Below are positions 1 through 7,965 of a stretch of 64,000 bases of DNA, one piece after another; positions within the stretch are counted from its first letter, which is position 1; every line of letters starts with the position of its first letter. The DNA lies in NCBI RefSeq assembly GCF_030252345.1, contig NZ_CP126980.1:8813501-8877500 (forward strand), in the 5' to 3' direction. The position numbers and the translations under genes were made by a program. The stretch is from Actinoplanes oblitus. GTDB lineage: Bacteria > Actinomycetota > Actinomycetes > Mycobacteriales > Micromonosporaceae. The notes under the pieces were generated by a model. That model was given only the letters and a program-made list of their open reading frames with translations. It was not told the origin of the DNA and did not search any database.

Positions 1-559
1 CCCCGTTTCCCAGGTGCAGGGTGATCACGTTGGTGTCGGCCACCGGCCTGCCGAGGACCCGGGCGGTCTCCCGGGAGACGTACGCGTGCGACGTACCGTG
101 AAAGCCGTAACGCCGCAGCCCGAACCGCCGCGCCAGGTCCCGGTCGATCGCCCAGAGCACCCCCTCCAGCGGGATCGTCGCGTGGAACGCGGTGTCGAAG
201 ACCGCCACCTGCGGCACGTCCGGCAGCAGCTTGCGCGCCACCCGGATGCCGGTCAGCGCGCCCGGGTTGTGCAGCGGCGCCAGCGGGATCAGCTCCTCGA
301 CGGCGGCCACCACGTCGTCGGTGATCACCGTGGCCTCGGTGAACCGGTCGCCGCCGTGCACCACCCGGTGCCCGACCGCCGCCAGCCCGGTCAGGTCCAG
401 CCGGTCCATCAGCCCGCGCAGCGCCGACAGGTGGTCGGCCGCCTCGCCGCCGTCCTCCCCGATCCGCTCGACGTGGCCTTTCGCGGCGACGGTGGCACCG
501 TCGAAGAGCTTGTAGCGCACCGACGAGGAGCCGCAGTTGAGCACCAGTACCCGGGTCAT
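1..559 (-). CDS. ackA: Acetate kinase (partial, C-terminus beyond window edge)
   Basis: Transfers phosphate between acetyl phosphate and ADP, giving acetate and ATP, in the cytosol. The 186 visible residues start with the ASKHA phosphate-1 motif VLNCGSSSVRYKLF and go on to HRVVHGG, FDTAFH and the GFHGTSHAYV segment that are diagnostic for acetate kinases; the stretch ending TLHLGNG runs off the left edge. The family is about 400 residues long, so a little under half is seen. The ATG at 559 overlaps the stop codon of pta by four bases (ATGA), so the two are translated as a pair and make the reversible acetyl-CoA / acetyl phosphate / acetate route. Identification is secure; nothing can be said about the missing C-terminus. 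Confidence 0.97.
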   Translation of the reverse strand, partial: MTRVLVLNCGSSSVRYKLFDGATVAAKGHVERIGEDGGEAADHLSALRGLMDRLDLTGLAAVGHRVVHGGDRFTEATVITDDVVAAVEELIPLAPLHNPGALTGIRVARKLLPDVPQVAVFDTAFHATIPLEGVLWAIDRDLARRFGLRRYGFHGTSHAYVSRETARVLGRPVADTNVITLHLGNG

Positions 560-2628
560 TCGGCTCCCGCCTGGATCGCCGTGATCGCCACGGTGTTGAT
601 GATGTCCTTGACCGTCGCGCCGCGCGACAGGTCGTTGACCGGGCGGCGCAGGCCCTGCATGACCGGGCCGACAGCCACCGCGTTGGCCGACCGCTGCACG
701 GCCTTGTACGTGTTGTTCCCGGTGTTCAGGTCGGGGAAGACGAACACCGTCGCCTGCCCGGCCACCGCGCTGCCCGGCAGCTTGGCTGCCGCCACCGCGG
801 GGTCGATCGCCGCGTCGTACTGGATCGGGCCCTCCACCGGCAGGTCCGGACGGCGTTCCCGGACCAGGGCGGTGGCCGCCGCGACCTTCTCCACGTCGGC
901 GCCGGCGCCGGACTTGCCGGTCGAGTAGGACAGCATGGCGACCCGCGGCTCGATGCCGAACGCGGCGGCCGTCGTCGCCGAGGAGAGCGCGATGTCGGCG
1001 AGCTGGGCGGCGTCCGGGTCGGGGTTGACCGCGCAGTCGCCGTAGACCAGCACCCGGTCGGCGAGCAGCATGAAGAACACGCTGGAGGCGACGGAGACGC
1101 CGGGCACCGTCTTGATGATCTCGAAAGCCGGCCGGATGGTCGCCGCCGTGGTGTGCACCGAGCCGGAGACCATGCCGTCGGCCAGCCCGGCGGCCACCAT
1201 CATGGTGCCGAAGTAGTTGACGTCGCGGACCACGTCGTACGCCAGGTCCAGGGTGACCGCCCGGCCCTTGCGCAGCTCCGCGTACCGGGCGGCGAAGTCG
1301 TCCCGCCACTCGCTGGTGGCCGGATCGACCAGCCGGGCGTCGCCGATCTCCACACCGAGCTCCCGGGCCCGCCGGGTGATCTCGGCCGGGTCGCCGAGCA
1401 GGGTCAGGTCGGCCACCCCGCGCCGCAGCAGCGTCTCGGTGGCCCGCAGGATCCGCTCCTCGGTGCCCTCCGGCAGCACCAGGTGCCGGCGGTCGGCACG
1501 GGCCCGGTCGATCAGGTCGTTCTCGAACATCAGCGGGGTGACCCGGGCCGACCGCGCCACGTCGAGCACCCGGGAGAGCGCCGCGGTGTCCACGTGCCCC
1601 TCGAACGCGCCGAGCGCCGCCTGGACCTTGCGGGGCGTGCCGAGCCGCGCCTGGACCCGGTCGGAGAGGGCGATGGCGTGGAAGCTGTCCGACTTGGTGA
1701 CCAGCATGGCCAGGCCGGTGTTGAGCCGTTCGATGACGCGTACGGCCCGCGGGTCGGGCGGCTCGCCGAGGGTGAGCACCAGGCCGGCCAGCGTGACGGT
1801 GCCGGCCGCGTGCGCCGCGCTCGCGGCGACCAGCAGGTCGGCCCGGTCGCCCGGGGTGATCATCAGCGCCCCGTCGGTCAGATGCTCCAGGACGGTGGGC
1901 ACGTGCGCGGCGCCCACCACGTAGTCCAGGACGTCCCGGTCCAGGGCGCCGGGCGTACCGGACAGCACTGTGGCGTCGAGCGCCTCGGCGACCTCGCCCA
2001 CCGTCGGCGCCGCGATGACCGGCACCTCGGGGATCGCCCAGTAGGGCACCGGCAGGTCCGGTGCCGGCCCGCCCGCGGCGGCCGGCGGCACCCGGTTGGC
2101 GATCACCGCGGCGACCGTCGCGCCGAGGTCGGCGAGCGAGTGGTAGGCGCTGCGGGCCGCCGCCGCGAGCGCCTGCCCGCCGCGGCCCTCGCCGCTCACC
2201 ACCGGGATCACCACGCTGCCGAACTCGGTCGCCAGCCGGGCGTTGAAGGCCAGCTCCCGGGGCAGCCCGTCGCGGCTCTCGTCGGTCTTGTCGGAGAAGT
2301 CGCTGCCGATGATCACCACGGCGGTGCTGCGCCGCTCGACCGCCCGGTACCGCTCCACGATCCGGCCGATCAGCTCCTCCCGCCGCCCGTCAGCGACCAG
2401 CGCGGTCGCCTCGGCGAGGGTGACACCGTAGGACTCCGCCACCGGCACCGGGCCGGGATAACGCTCCCGCAGGCCGGTCAGCAGCGGATCGGGGTCGGCG
2501 CCCGCCACCAGCGGCCGGAACACCGACACCCCGGCCACCTGCCGGGAGAGCAACTCCACGATCCCCAGGGCCACCGTGCCCTTGCCGACACTCGGGCCCA
2601 AGCCCGCTACATAGACACTGCGCGCCAC
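556..2628 (-). CDS. pta: Phosphate acetyltransferase, long form
   Basis: Converts acetyl-CoA and phosphate to acetyl phosphate and CoA. The protein has 690 residues, the length of the long Pta class. Residues 1 to about 210 form a BioD-like P-loop domain (GLGPSVGKGTVALG), about 215-330 match a DRTGG-type regulatory domain, and about 370-690 are the catalytic PTA/PTB domain, with VLPEGTEERILRA, VSGSVHTTAATIRPAF and the closing PDLNTGNNTYKAVQR region. The start is GTG at 2628 behind a GAGG-like site. It lies directly upstream of ackA with ATGA coupling. Pta-AckA order is standard in actinobacteria. High confidence. Confidence 0.97.
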   Translation of the reverse strand: MARSVYVAGLGPSVGKGTVALGIVELLSRQVAGVSVFRPLVAGADPDPLLTGLRERYPGPVPVAESYGVTLAEATALVADGRREELIGRIVERYRAVERRSTAVVIIGSDFSDKTDESRDGLPRELAFNARLATEFGSVVIPVVSGEGRGGQALAAAARSAYHSLADLGATVAAVIANRVPPAAAGGPAPDLPVPYWAIPEVPVIAAPTVGEVAEALDATVLSGTPGALDRDVLDYVVGAAHVPTVLEHLTDGALMITPGDRADLLVAASAAHAAGTVTLAGLVLTLGEPPDPRAVRVIERLNTGLAMLVTKSDSFHAIALSDRVQARLGTPRKVQAALGAFEGHVDTAALSRVLDVARSARVTPLMFENDLIDRARADRRHLVLPEGTEERILRATETLLRRGVADLTLLGDPAEITRRARELGVEIGDARLVDPATSEWRDDFAARYAELRKGRAVTLDLAYDVVRDVNYFGTMMVAAGLADGMVSGSVHTTAATIRPAFEIIKTVPGVSVASSVFFMLLADRVLVYGDCAVNPDPDAAQLADIALSSATTAAAFGIEPRVAMLSYSTGKSGAGADVEKVAAATALVRERRPDLPVEGPIQYDAAIDPAVAAAKLPGSAVAGQATVFVFPDLNTGNNTYKAVQRSANAVAVGPVMQGLRRPVNDLSRGATVKDIINTVAITAIQAGAE

Positions 2629-2764
2629 GACCTCAACCTACCGGCAGTCGAGGACCACCGCCGGGCCGAAAGTCCCCCGGCCACCCGTCCTCAGGTCACC
2701 TCGCCGGTCCCGGTCGGCTTCGCTCCCGGTCCGCCGCTTTCCGGTACGCCCGGCCAGCCGTGCC

Positions 2765-2830
2765 CAGTGCTCCGGGACCAGCCCGCGTTCAGTGCTCCAG
2801 AACCGCCCGCGCTCAGTGCTCCAGGACCAC
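2765..2830. repeat. Three short tandem copies of an oxidoreductase gene tail
   Basis: The nine bases cagtgctcc recur at 2765, 2790 and 2814 in units of 24-25 bp. The third copy is the real 3' end of the oxidoreductase gene (codons for Leu-Glu-His-stop on the minus strand), and the other two lie just past its stop codon. This looks like slippage or duplication of the gene end. The 2629-2812 gap otherwise shows nothing I can name. Confidence 0.6.
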
Positions 2831-3754
2831 CTTGCCGAACAGCTCGCCGGACATCAGCCGGGCGAAGGCGTCCGCCGCCCGGTCGAACGCGAAGCTGGAG
2901 TCGACCACCGGGCGGATCTTGCCGGCCGCGCACATCCGGAGCAGCTCGCCCAGCTCGGCCGGGGTGCCCATGCTGCTGCCCAGGACGTCCAGCTGCATCG
3001 CGAAGACCCGGCGCAGGTCCACCCGCGCCAGATGGCCACCGGTCGCCCCGCACACCACGATCCGGGCGCCCGGCGCCGCGCACTTCATCGAATGCTCGAA
3101 GGTCGGCTCGCCCACCGACTCGATCACCACGTCGACCCGTTCCGGGAGCCGCGCCCCCGGCTCCACCGCGACCGCGCCCAGCTCGCTGACCCGGTCACGT
3201 TTCCACTGCTCACGGCTGGTGGCGTAGACCCGCTTGCCGAGCGCCACGCCGAGCGCCACGGCGGCCGTGGCGACCCCGCCGCCGGCGCCCTGCACCAGGA
3301 TCGCCCCCGCCTCGGCGGCCCGGCCCCGGGTCACCAGCATGTGGTAGGCGGTCAGCCAGGCCGTCGGCAGGCACGCCGCCTCGGCGAACGACACCCCGTC
3401 CGGGATCGGCAGCAGGTTCTGCGGTGGCGCGGCCACCCGCTCGGCCAGCGTGCCCGGGTGACGCTCGGAGAACAGCGAATAGCCGCGCGGATCGGCCTTG
3501 TCCTCGACCACCGGGTAGACCAGCACCGGCCGCCCGTCCGGGTCCACGCCGGCGGCGTCACAGCCGAGGATCATCGGCAGCCGGTCGGCGGGCAGGCCGA
3601 CGCCGCGCAGCGACCAGATGTCGTGCTGGTTCAGCGAACTGGCCCGGACGGTGACCGGCACCCAGCCGTCCGGTGCGGAGAAGGGCAGGTCACCGACGGT
3701 CAGGCCGCTCAGCGGGGCGTCGGGCTGAAGCGAGGAGACATAGGCGGCGCGCAT
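2813..3754 (-). CDS. Zinc-independent MDR-family alcohol dehydrogenase / quinone oxidoreductase
   Basis: A 313-residue medium-chain dehydrogenase/reductase, probably an NADPH-dependent oxidoreductase acting on quinones or enals. The N-terminal GroES-like part contains SLNQHDIWSLRGVG and GCDAAGV. The Rossmann part has the nucleotide-binding run VQGAGGGVATAAVALG near residue 150, then the central helix and FGKVVLEH at the end. I do not see the cysteine-rich structural zinc loop, so it belongs with the QOR/zeta-crystallin side of the family. The ATG at 3754 has no ribosome-binding site but a TAGGGT hexamer six bases upstream, suggesting a leaderless mRNA. The natural substrate cannot be read from sequence, and the neighbours (pta, malic enzyme) do not settle it. 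Confidence 0.85.
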   Translation of the reverse strand: MRAAYVSSLQPDAPLSGLTVGDLPFSAPDGWVPVTVRASSLNQHDIWSLRGVGLPADRLPMILGCDAAGVDPDGRPVLVYPVVEDKADPRGYSLFSERHPGTLAERVAAPPQNLLPIPDGVSFAEAACLPTAWLTAYHMLVTRGRAAEAGAILVQGAGGGVATAAVALGVALGKRVYATSREQWKRDRVSELGAVAVEPGARLPERVDVVIESVGEPTFEHSMKCAAPGARIVVCGATGGHLARVDLRRVFAMQLDVLGSSMGTPAELGELLRMCAAGKIRPVVDSSFAFDRAADAFARLMSGELFGKVVLEH

Positions 3755-3760
3755 GATCCG

Positions 3761-3766
3761 ACCCTA
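3761..3766 (-). promoter_or_regulatory. Putative -10 box for leaderless start of the MDR gene
   Basis: TAGGGT (minus strand) lies six bases before the ATG at 3754, with no Shine-Dalgarno sequence between them. This is the spacing expected when transcription starts at or next to the start codon. Inference from one hexamer only. Confidence 0.35.
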
Positions 3767-3821
3767 GTCCCGGATTCCCACCGATCAAGACCCGCTTCCG
3801 TACGACCAGCCGCACCGCCGG

Positions 3822-3970
3822 GCTGGCACCCACGGTGCTATCCCGCGACCGGAGACAACCACCAGCACCAGCCACCCCCACCGAGCTGGCACCCACGGTG
3901 GTGTCCCGCGACCGGAGACCACCACCAGCACCAGCCACCCCCACCGAGCTGGCACCCACGGTGGCGTCCC
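3822..3970. repeat. 63-bp tandem repeat array (2.4 copies)
   Basis: Units begin with gctggcacccacggtg at 3822, 3885 and 3948, exactly 63 bp apart, and differ at only a few positions. Each unit has an internal ggtggt...accacc dyad. The array lies between two minus-strand genes. Its unit shares cacggtggt, accaccaccagc and ccagcc with the 62-bp array at 33,333, so the two are probably one repeat family. The 3767-4076 gap holds no credible gene. Confidence 0.8.
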
Positions 3971-4076
3971 GGGGCTGGGCGGCCGGAGCGTGCGTACCGA
4001 AAGAATGTCGTGGGAAACGGCGCGCGCCGCCTCACCCGGGGGTGGAGCGGCGCGCGACCGGTCAGGAAACCGCGGT

Positions 4077-5309
4077 TCAGACGGGCTGGCGGGCCTGGGC
4101 CGGCGCGGGCGCCGGGGTGCGGCGGGCCACCCCGTCACGGAGCGCCGCGGCCGCGACCGCCGCCGCGACGGCCGGAGCGACCCGCGGGTCGAGCGGCGAC
4201 GGGACGATCGCTTCCGGACGCAGGTCGTCAGCGACGATCGCCGCGATGGCGTCGGCCGCGGCCACCTTCATGGCGTCGGTGATCGTGGTGGCGCGGACGT
4301 CGAGCGCCCCGCGGAAGATGCCCGGGAAGGCCAGCACGTTGTTGATCTGGTTGGGGAAGTCGCTGCGGCCGGTGGCGACGATCGCGGCGTACTTGTGCGC
4401 GGTCGCCGGCGGGACCTCCGGGGTGGGGTTGGCCAGCGCGAAGATGATCGCGCCCGGCGCCATGCCGGCCAGGGCCTCCTCCGGGATGTTGCCGCCGGAG
4501 ACGCCGACCAGGACGTCCGCGCCGATCAGGGCCTCGGCGATGCCGCCGGTGCGGCCGGAGATGTTGGTGGCGGCAGCCAGCTCGGCCTTCATCCCGCTGA
4601 GGTCGCCGCGCTCGGCGTGGATGATGCCGCGCGAGTCGACGACGATCATGTTGGCGCCCTGGACCCCGGCCGCGATCAGCGTGTTCGTGATCGCGACCCC
4701 GGCCGCGCCGGCGCCGCTGATGACCACCCGCAGGTCGCCGAAGGAGCGGCCGAGCAGCTTGGCCGCGTTGCGCAGCGCGGCGAGCGTGACGACAGCGGTG
4801 CCGTGCTGGTCGTCGTGGAAGACCGGGATGTCGAGCGCGGCGTCGAGGCGGCGTTCGATCTCGAAGCAGCGCGGCGCGCTGATGTCCTCCAGGTTGATCC
4901 CGCCGAACGACGGCGCCATCGCCTTGACCGCCGCGATGATGCCCTCGACGTCCTGGGTGTCCAGGCAGATCGGGATCGAGTCGACCCCGCCGAACTGCTT
5001 GAACAGCACCGACTTGCCCTCCATGACGGGCATCGCGGCCTTCGGCCCGATGTTGCCCAGGCCGAGCACCGCGGAGCCGTCGGTGACGACCGCGACGGTG
5101 TTGGACGTCCAGGTGTAGTCGGGGTAGAGCGACTCGTCGGCCGCGATGGCCTCGCAGACGCGGGCGACGCCCGGCGTGTACGCCAGCGACAGGTCGTCCC
5201 GGCTGGCCAGCGGAACCGTCGCGCTCATCGTCATCTTGCCCCGCCGGTGCAGGTCGAAGACGGGATCGGCGGCGAGGGCGGGATCGAGCTCGAAACTGAA
5301 GAATGACAC
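4077..5309 (-). CDS. NAD(P)-dependent malic enzyme (oxaloacetate-decarboxylating)
   Basis: Oxidatively decarboxylates malate to pyruvate, giving NAD(P)H and linking the TCA cycle to the acetyl-CoA pool. The protein has 410 residues, typical of the short bacterial malic enzymes. Visible family blocks are LSLAYTPGVARVCEAIA near the N-terminus, VTDGSAVLGLGNIGPKAAMP, the metal/substrate segment IPVFHDDQHGTAVV, and the Rossmann motif VISGAGAAGVAITN. GTG at 5309 is chosen because GGAG lies six bases upstream and the protein then starts at SFFSFELDP, just before the conserved region; longer upstream reading frames lack conservation. A separate C-terminal Pta-like domain, seen in some MaeB proteins, is absent. 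NAD versus NADP preference is not decided. Confidence 0.93.
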   Translation of the reverse strand: MSFFSFELDPALAADPVFDLHRRGKMTMSATVPLASRDDLSLAYTPGVARVCEAIAADESLYPDYTWTSNTVAVVTDGSAVLGLGNIGPKAAMPVMEGKSVLFKQFGGVDSIPICLDTQDVEGIIAAVKAMAPSFGGINLEDISAPRCFEIERRLDAALDIPVFHDDQHGTAVVTLAALRNAAKLLGRSFGDLRVVISGAGAAGVAITNTLIAAGVQGANMIVVDSRGIIHAERGDLSGMKAELAAATNISGRTGGIAEALIGADVLVGVSGGNIPEEALAGMAPGAIIFALANPTPEVPPATAHKYAAIVATGRSDFPNQINNVLAFPGIFRGALDVRATTITDAMKVAAADAIAAIVADDLRPEAIVPSPLDPRVAPAVAAAVAAAALRDGVARRTPAPAPAQARQPV

Positions 5310-5448
5310 GGTGAACTCCACACGGCATCGACATTGATACGTGGCACCTGGCGCTGGCCTGGTCGCGAGTATGCGCCAGGAGGCGGTGCAAGCGGGGATC
5401 ACCCGGGAAAGCGACCGCAGCGCGGGTGTGCGCTGGGGATACTGGAGA

Positions 5449-5757
5449 CTAACGTAACCGCCCTGGGCTGGGGTAGTAGCGAAACGCCACGCGTCCGATG
5501 ACATCTGCCACCCCGTAGGCCCGCGAGTCGTCCTGGACGAACTCGTTGTCACCCTGGAGCCACCAGCCGTCATCCTGTCGCCTGATCGCCCGCTTGACCA
5601 CGAGCAGGCCGGGTCGGCTGCGGAAGCGGGCGACCACGATGTCGCCGGTCCTTACCCGCGCGCCGCGCCGGACGATCAGCGCGTCTCCGTGACGCAGCGT
5701 GGGGACCATCGACGGACCGCTCACCAATACGGCGAACAGTGGTAAGTGCCACCTCAA
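5449..5757 (-). CDS. sodX: Nickel-type superoxide dismutase maturation protease (S26/S24 signal-peptidase-like)
   Basis: Removes the N-terminal leader of Ni-SOD so that the nickel-binding hook becomes the mature N-terminus. The 102-residue protein has the serine motif SGPSMVPTLRHGD and the lysine-containing block LLVVKRAIRR, the catalytic Ser/Lys dyad of S26 peptidases, then GDNEFVQDDSRAYG. It is divergently transcribed from sodN, 85 bp away, the usual partner arrangement. The start is TTG at 5757 with GGAGG nine bases upstream on the minus strand; no in-frame ATG fits as well. There is no convincing membrane segment apart from a weak hydrophobic N-terminus. Confidence 0.9.
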   Translation of the reverse strand: MRWHLPLFAVLVSGPSMVPTLRHGDALIVRRGARVRTGDIVVARFRSRPGLLVVKRAIRRQDDGWWLQGDNEFVQDDSRAYGVADVIGRVAFRYYPSPGRLR

Positions 5758-5842
5758 GGCATCAAGCCTCCGTCGCGTTAGCCCATGGGTGTAAGGGGTA
5801 GTGTCAAGCCCGGATCATCGCAAACTCTATGGAGGAGTCCTG

Positions 5843-6247
5843 ATGCGACTTCCGCGTTTCCTCATGCCGAGCACCGTGGTCAGCGCGCACTGCGACCTGC
5901 CGTGCGGCGTCTACGACCCGGCCCAGGCCCGGATCGAGGCCGAGTCGATCAAGGCCATCGCCGAGAAGTACCAGGGCAACACGGACCCCGAGTTCCGCAC
6001 CCGGGCCATCATCATCAAGGAGCAGCGGGCCGAGCTGGTCAAGCACCACCTGTGGGTGCTGTGGACCGACTACTTCAAGGCCCCGCACTTCGAGAAGTAC
6101 CCGAACCTGCACCAGCTCTTCAACGAGGCCACCAAGCTCGCCGGCGCGGCCGGCGCCAAGGGCTCGGTGGACCCGGCGATCGCCGACCAGCTGCTCGGCA
6201 AGATCGAGGAGATCTCCAAGATCTTCTGGGAGACCAAGCAGGCCTGA
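5843..6247 (+). CDS. sodN: Nickel-dependent superoxide dismutase
   Basis: Dismutates superoxide to oxygen and hydrogen peroxide. The protein has 134 residues. Residues 1-15 are the propeptide, and the mature enzyme would start at His16 of HCDLPCGVYDP, the nickel hook (axial His1 plus Cys2 and Cys6 ligands in mature numbering). The rest is the four-helix bundle, ending in KIFWETKQA. ATG at 5843 follows GGAGGAG with good spacing; reading frames that start further upstream would lengthen the leader without support. The gene pairs with the divergent maturation protease and is closed by a strong hairpin. Nickel-dependent regulation is usual in actinomycetes, but no operator is identified here. Confidence 0.98.
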   Translation: MRLPRFLMPSTVVSAHCDLPCGVYDPAQARIEAESIKAIAEKYQGNTDPEFRTRAIIIKEQRAELVKHHLWVLWTDYFKAPHFEKYPNLHQLFNEATKLAGAAGAKGSVDPAIADQLLGKIEEISKIFWETKQA

Positions 6248-6255
6248 GTGCCTCA

Positions 6256-6287
6256 GCCGGCGCGCCCCCGTCCGGGGGCGCGCCGGC
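6256..6287 (+). terminator. Hairpin terminator after sodN
   Basis: A perfect 14-bp stem (GCCGGCGCGCCCCC with its complement) and a four-base loop sit nine bases after the sodN stop. There is no T-run, as is common for high-GC actinobacterial terminators. Confidence 0.75.
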
Positions 6288-6344
6288 CTCTGCCGTAACA
6301 GGCGGTAACCGGTTAGAGTCCCCACCGACAGGAGGAGGTCGCGG

Positions 6345-6752
6345 GTGTCTCAGCTGACCCACGCGGAGCCGGAGATCGGGGACGACGTCGTTCTCCTGAC
6401 GGTTCCCGCCGACGGTGGTTACCTCGGTGTGCTCCGCACGGCCACGGCCGGTCTCGCGGCTCGCCTGCACTTCGCCCTCGACGAGATCGAGGATCTGCGC
6501 ATCGCCGTCGACGAGGCGTGCGCCATGCTGCTCGCCATCGCCACCCGCGGCGCCGAGCTGGAATGCCGGTTCGCGGTGACCGACGACGCGCTCACCGTCG
6601 AGGTGACCGTCGCGACGGTACGCGGCGCCCGGCTGCCCTCCGAGTCGTCGTTCGCGTGGAAGGTGCTGACCGCGCTCACCACCTCCGCCGCCGCCGAGGC
6701 GAACGGGCAGCACGCGACGATCCGCCTGCTCACCCGCCGCACCGAGTACTGA
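6345..6752 (+). CDS. Anti-sigma regulatory factor, RsbW-like serine kinase
   Basis: A 135-residue GHKL-fold protein of the RsbW/SpoIIAB type, which holds an alternative sigma factor and phosphorylates an anti-anti-sigma partner. The N-box is seen in DEIEDLRIAVDEACAMLL (residues about 45-62), followed by beta strands typical of HATPase_c; the C-terminal ATP-lid glycines are weak, as in many small actinobacterial members. The start is GTG at 6345 after GGAGGAGG. No sigma factor or anti-anti-sigma gene is adjacent, so the partner is unknown. It ends 25 bp before a convergent GntR gene, with a hairpin between them. Confidence 0.85.
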   Translation: MSQLTHAEPEIGDDVVLLTVPADGGYLGVLRTATAGLAARLHFALDEIEDLRIAVDEACAMLLAIATRGAELECRFAVTDDALTVEVTVATVRGARLPSESSFAWKVLTALTTSAAAEANGQHATIRLLTRRTEY

Positions 6753-6773
6753 CCGGCGGCCCACGTCCGCCGG
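6753..6773. terminator. Short hairpin between convergent genes
   Basis: CCGGCGG, seven-base loop, CCGCCGG. It begins right after the stop codon of the anti-sigma gene and ends five bases before the 3' end of the facing GntR gene, so it may serve both. Confidence 0.5.
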
Positions 6774-6777
6774 GCCC

Positions 6778-7479
6778 TCATCTGACGACGGTCGCGGTCA
6801 GCGCGATGTAGTCCAGGTGCTCCGCAGCGGCCCGGGTGGCCGCCTCGGCGTCCCGTGCCGTCAGGTGGTCCAGCAGATCCCGGTGGTCCGCGTCGATCCG
6901 CGCCCAATATCCCTCGGGCAGGTCGGCGACCACCTCCTCGCCGTACGACGCCTGGTACAGCGGCCGCCCCACCAGCTCGAACAGCGGATTGCCGGTGGCC
7001 TTGGCGAGCACCCGGTGGAACGCCGCGTGCGCGGTCAGCATGGTGTCGAAGTCGTCGAGCGCCGGATCGAAGAGCGTGCCGCGCAGCTCGACCAGATGCG
7101 CCTCGGTACGCCGGACCGCGGCCAGCCCGGCGGCCGGCACCTCCAGCGCCCGGCGCAGCTCGAGCAGGTCGGCCAGGCCCACCCCGGCCGAGTGCGCGAG
7201 CAGCGCGAACCCGGTGGAGAGCCCCTCGGCCAGCTGCCCGGCATCCGGGTGCGCCACGAAGCTGCCGCCGGTCACCCCGCGGGTCGTGACGATCAGATGC
7301 TGGCTCGCGAGCAGGCGTAACGCCTCCCGCACCGTGCTGCGGCTGACACCGATCTTCACGCACAACTCGGGCTCGGGTGGCAGCCGCTCACCCGGCTGCA
7401 GTCGTCCCGAAGTGATATCCGCCCGCAAATCGTCCGCGAGTTGCTGATAGGCGGGCGGGCGCACCGTTGAGCCGGTCAC
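6778..7479 (-). CDS. GntR-family transcriptional regulator, FadR/FCD subfamily
   Basis: A 233-residue cytosolic DNA-binding repressor or activator. Residues about 8-75 are the winged helix of GntR proteins (YQQLADDLRADITSGRLQPG, then VSRSTVREALRLLASQHLI, then TRGVTGGSFV). Residues about 85-230 are the all-helical FCD ligand domain, with acidic/histidine positions as in DFDTMLTAHAAFHRVL and the closing DAEAATRAAAEHL. Such domains bind metals and small carboxylic acids. No neighbouring catabolic operon is obvious, so the effector is unknown. Confidence 0.9.
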   Translation of the reverse strand: MTGSTVRPPAYQQLADDLRADITSGRLQPGERLPPEPELCVKIGVSRSTVREALRLLASQHLIVTTRGVTGGSFVAHPDAGQLAEGLSTGFALLAHSAGVGLADLLELRRALEVPAAGLAAVRRTEAHLVELRGTLFDPALDDFDTMLTAHAAFHRVLAKATGNPLFELVGRPLYQASYGEEVVADLPEGYWARIDADHRDLLDHLTARDAEAATRAAAEHLDYIALTATVVR

Positions 7480-7517
7480 CCGTCCAGGTTAGGCCCTGAT
7501 CGGCTGGACGGAACCCG

Positions 7518-7895
7518 CTAATCGAGACCCAACGCTCGGCCGCTTGCCGGGAGCAGCACCAGCAGCGCGGTGACGGCGGCCAGCACGAGCAGCGCCACGC
7601 CCAGCCAGAGCGGCCCGACCTGGACCAGGAACCCGCCGGTGGCCAGCGCGAAGAGCTGCACCACCACGGCCGGGCCGCGGGCCCGGACCTTGCGCCGGCC
7701 GAGCGAGCGCGCGACGAGGAAGACCACCACGGCGGCGAGCGCGGCCAGGACGGTGAGCGAGGCCGCCACGCCGATGTCGGCGCCGGCGCTGGTCAGATCG
7801 AGGACGACCAGGTACACGGTGAGGGCGGCCAGCCCCACGCTCTGCAGGTAAAGCAGCCGGACCCCCCAGTCGAGGGACGGGGCCGCGGTAGTCAC
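7518..7895 (-). CDS. Small four-helix integral membrane protein, unknown function
   Basis: About 125 residues with four hydrophobic stretches (near residues 10-30, 40-60, 75-95 and 98-118 from the chosen start) separated by an RSLGRRKVRARG basic loop. No enzyme motif is present. GTG at 7895 is preferred because GGTGAG lies six bases upstream; an alternative in-frame GTG at 7913 would add six residues. It is divergent from the lipid kinase gene, with about 70 bp between. A conserved actinobacterial membrane protein of this size is plausible, but I cannot name a family. Confidence 0.7.
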   Translation of the reverse strand: MTTAAPSLDWGVRLLYLQSVGLAALTVYLVVLDLTSAGADIGVAASLTVLAALAAVVVFLVARSLGRRKVRARGPAVVVQLFALATGGFLVQVGPLWLGVALLVLAAVTALLVLLPASGRALGLD

Positions 7896-7965
7896 GGGAT
7901 TCTCACCGGTCACGGCTGCACCATACCGACAGCCAGAACCGGTTCCGGCGGGTAAGGTGCCGCCC

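Noticed and set aside
1153..3189. 678-codon open frame on the plus strand opposite pta
   Set aside because: Arg/His/Gly-rich translation with no family match; it is the antisense shadow of pta, as are the long frames at 2792-4282, 3990-5306, 10058-11200, 12236-13897 and 30361-31185 opposite or upstream of real genes.
3822..3970. Possible CRISPR
   Set aside because: The whole 63-bp unit is repeated with no variable spacers, and no cas gene is in the window. The arrays at 33,333 and 47,324 fail for the same reason.
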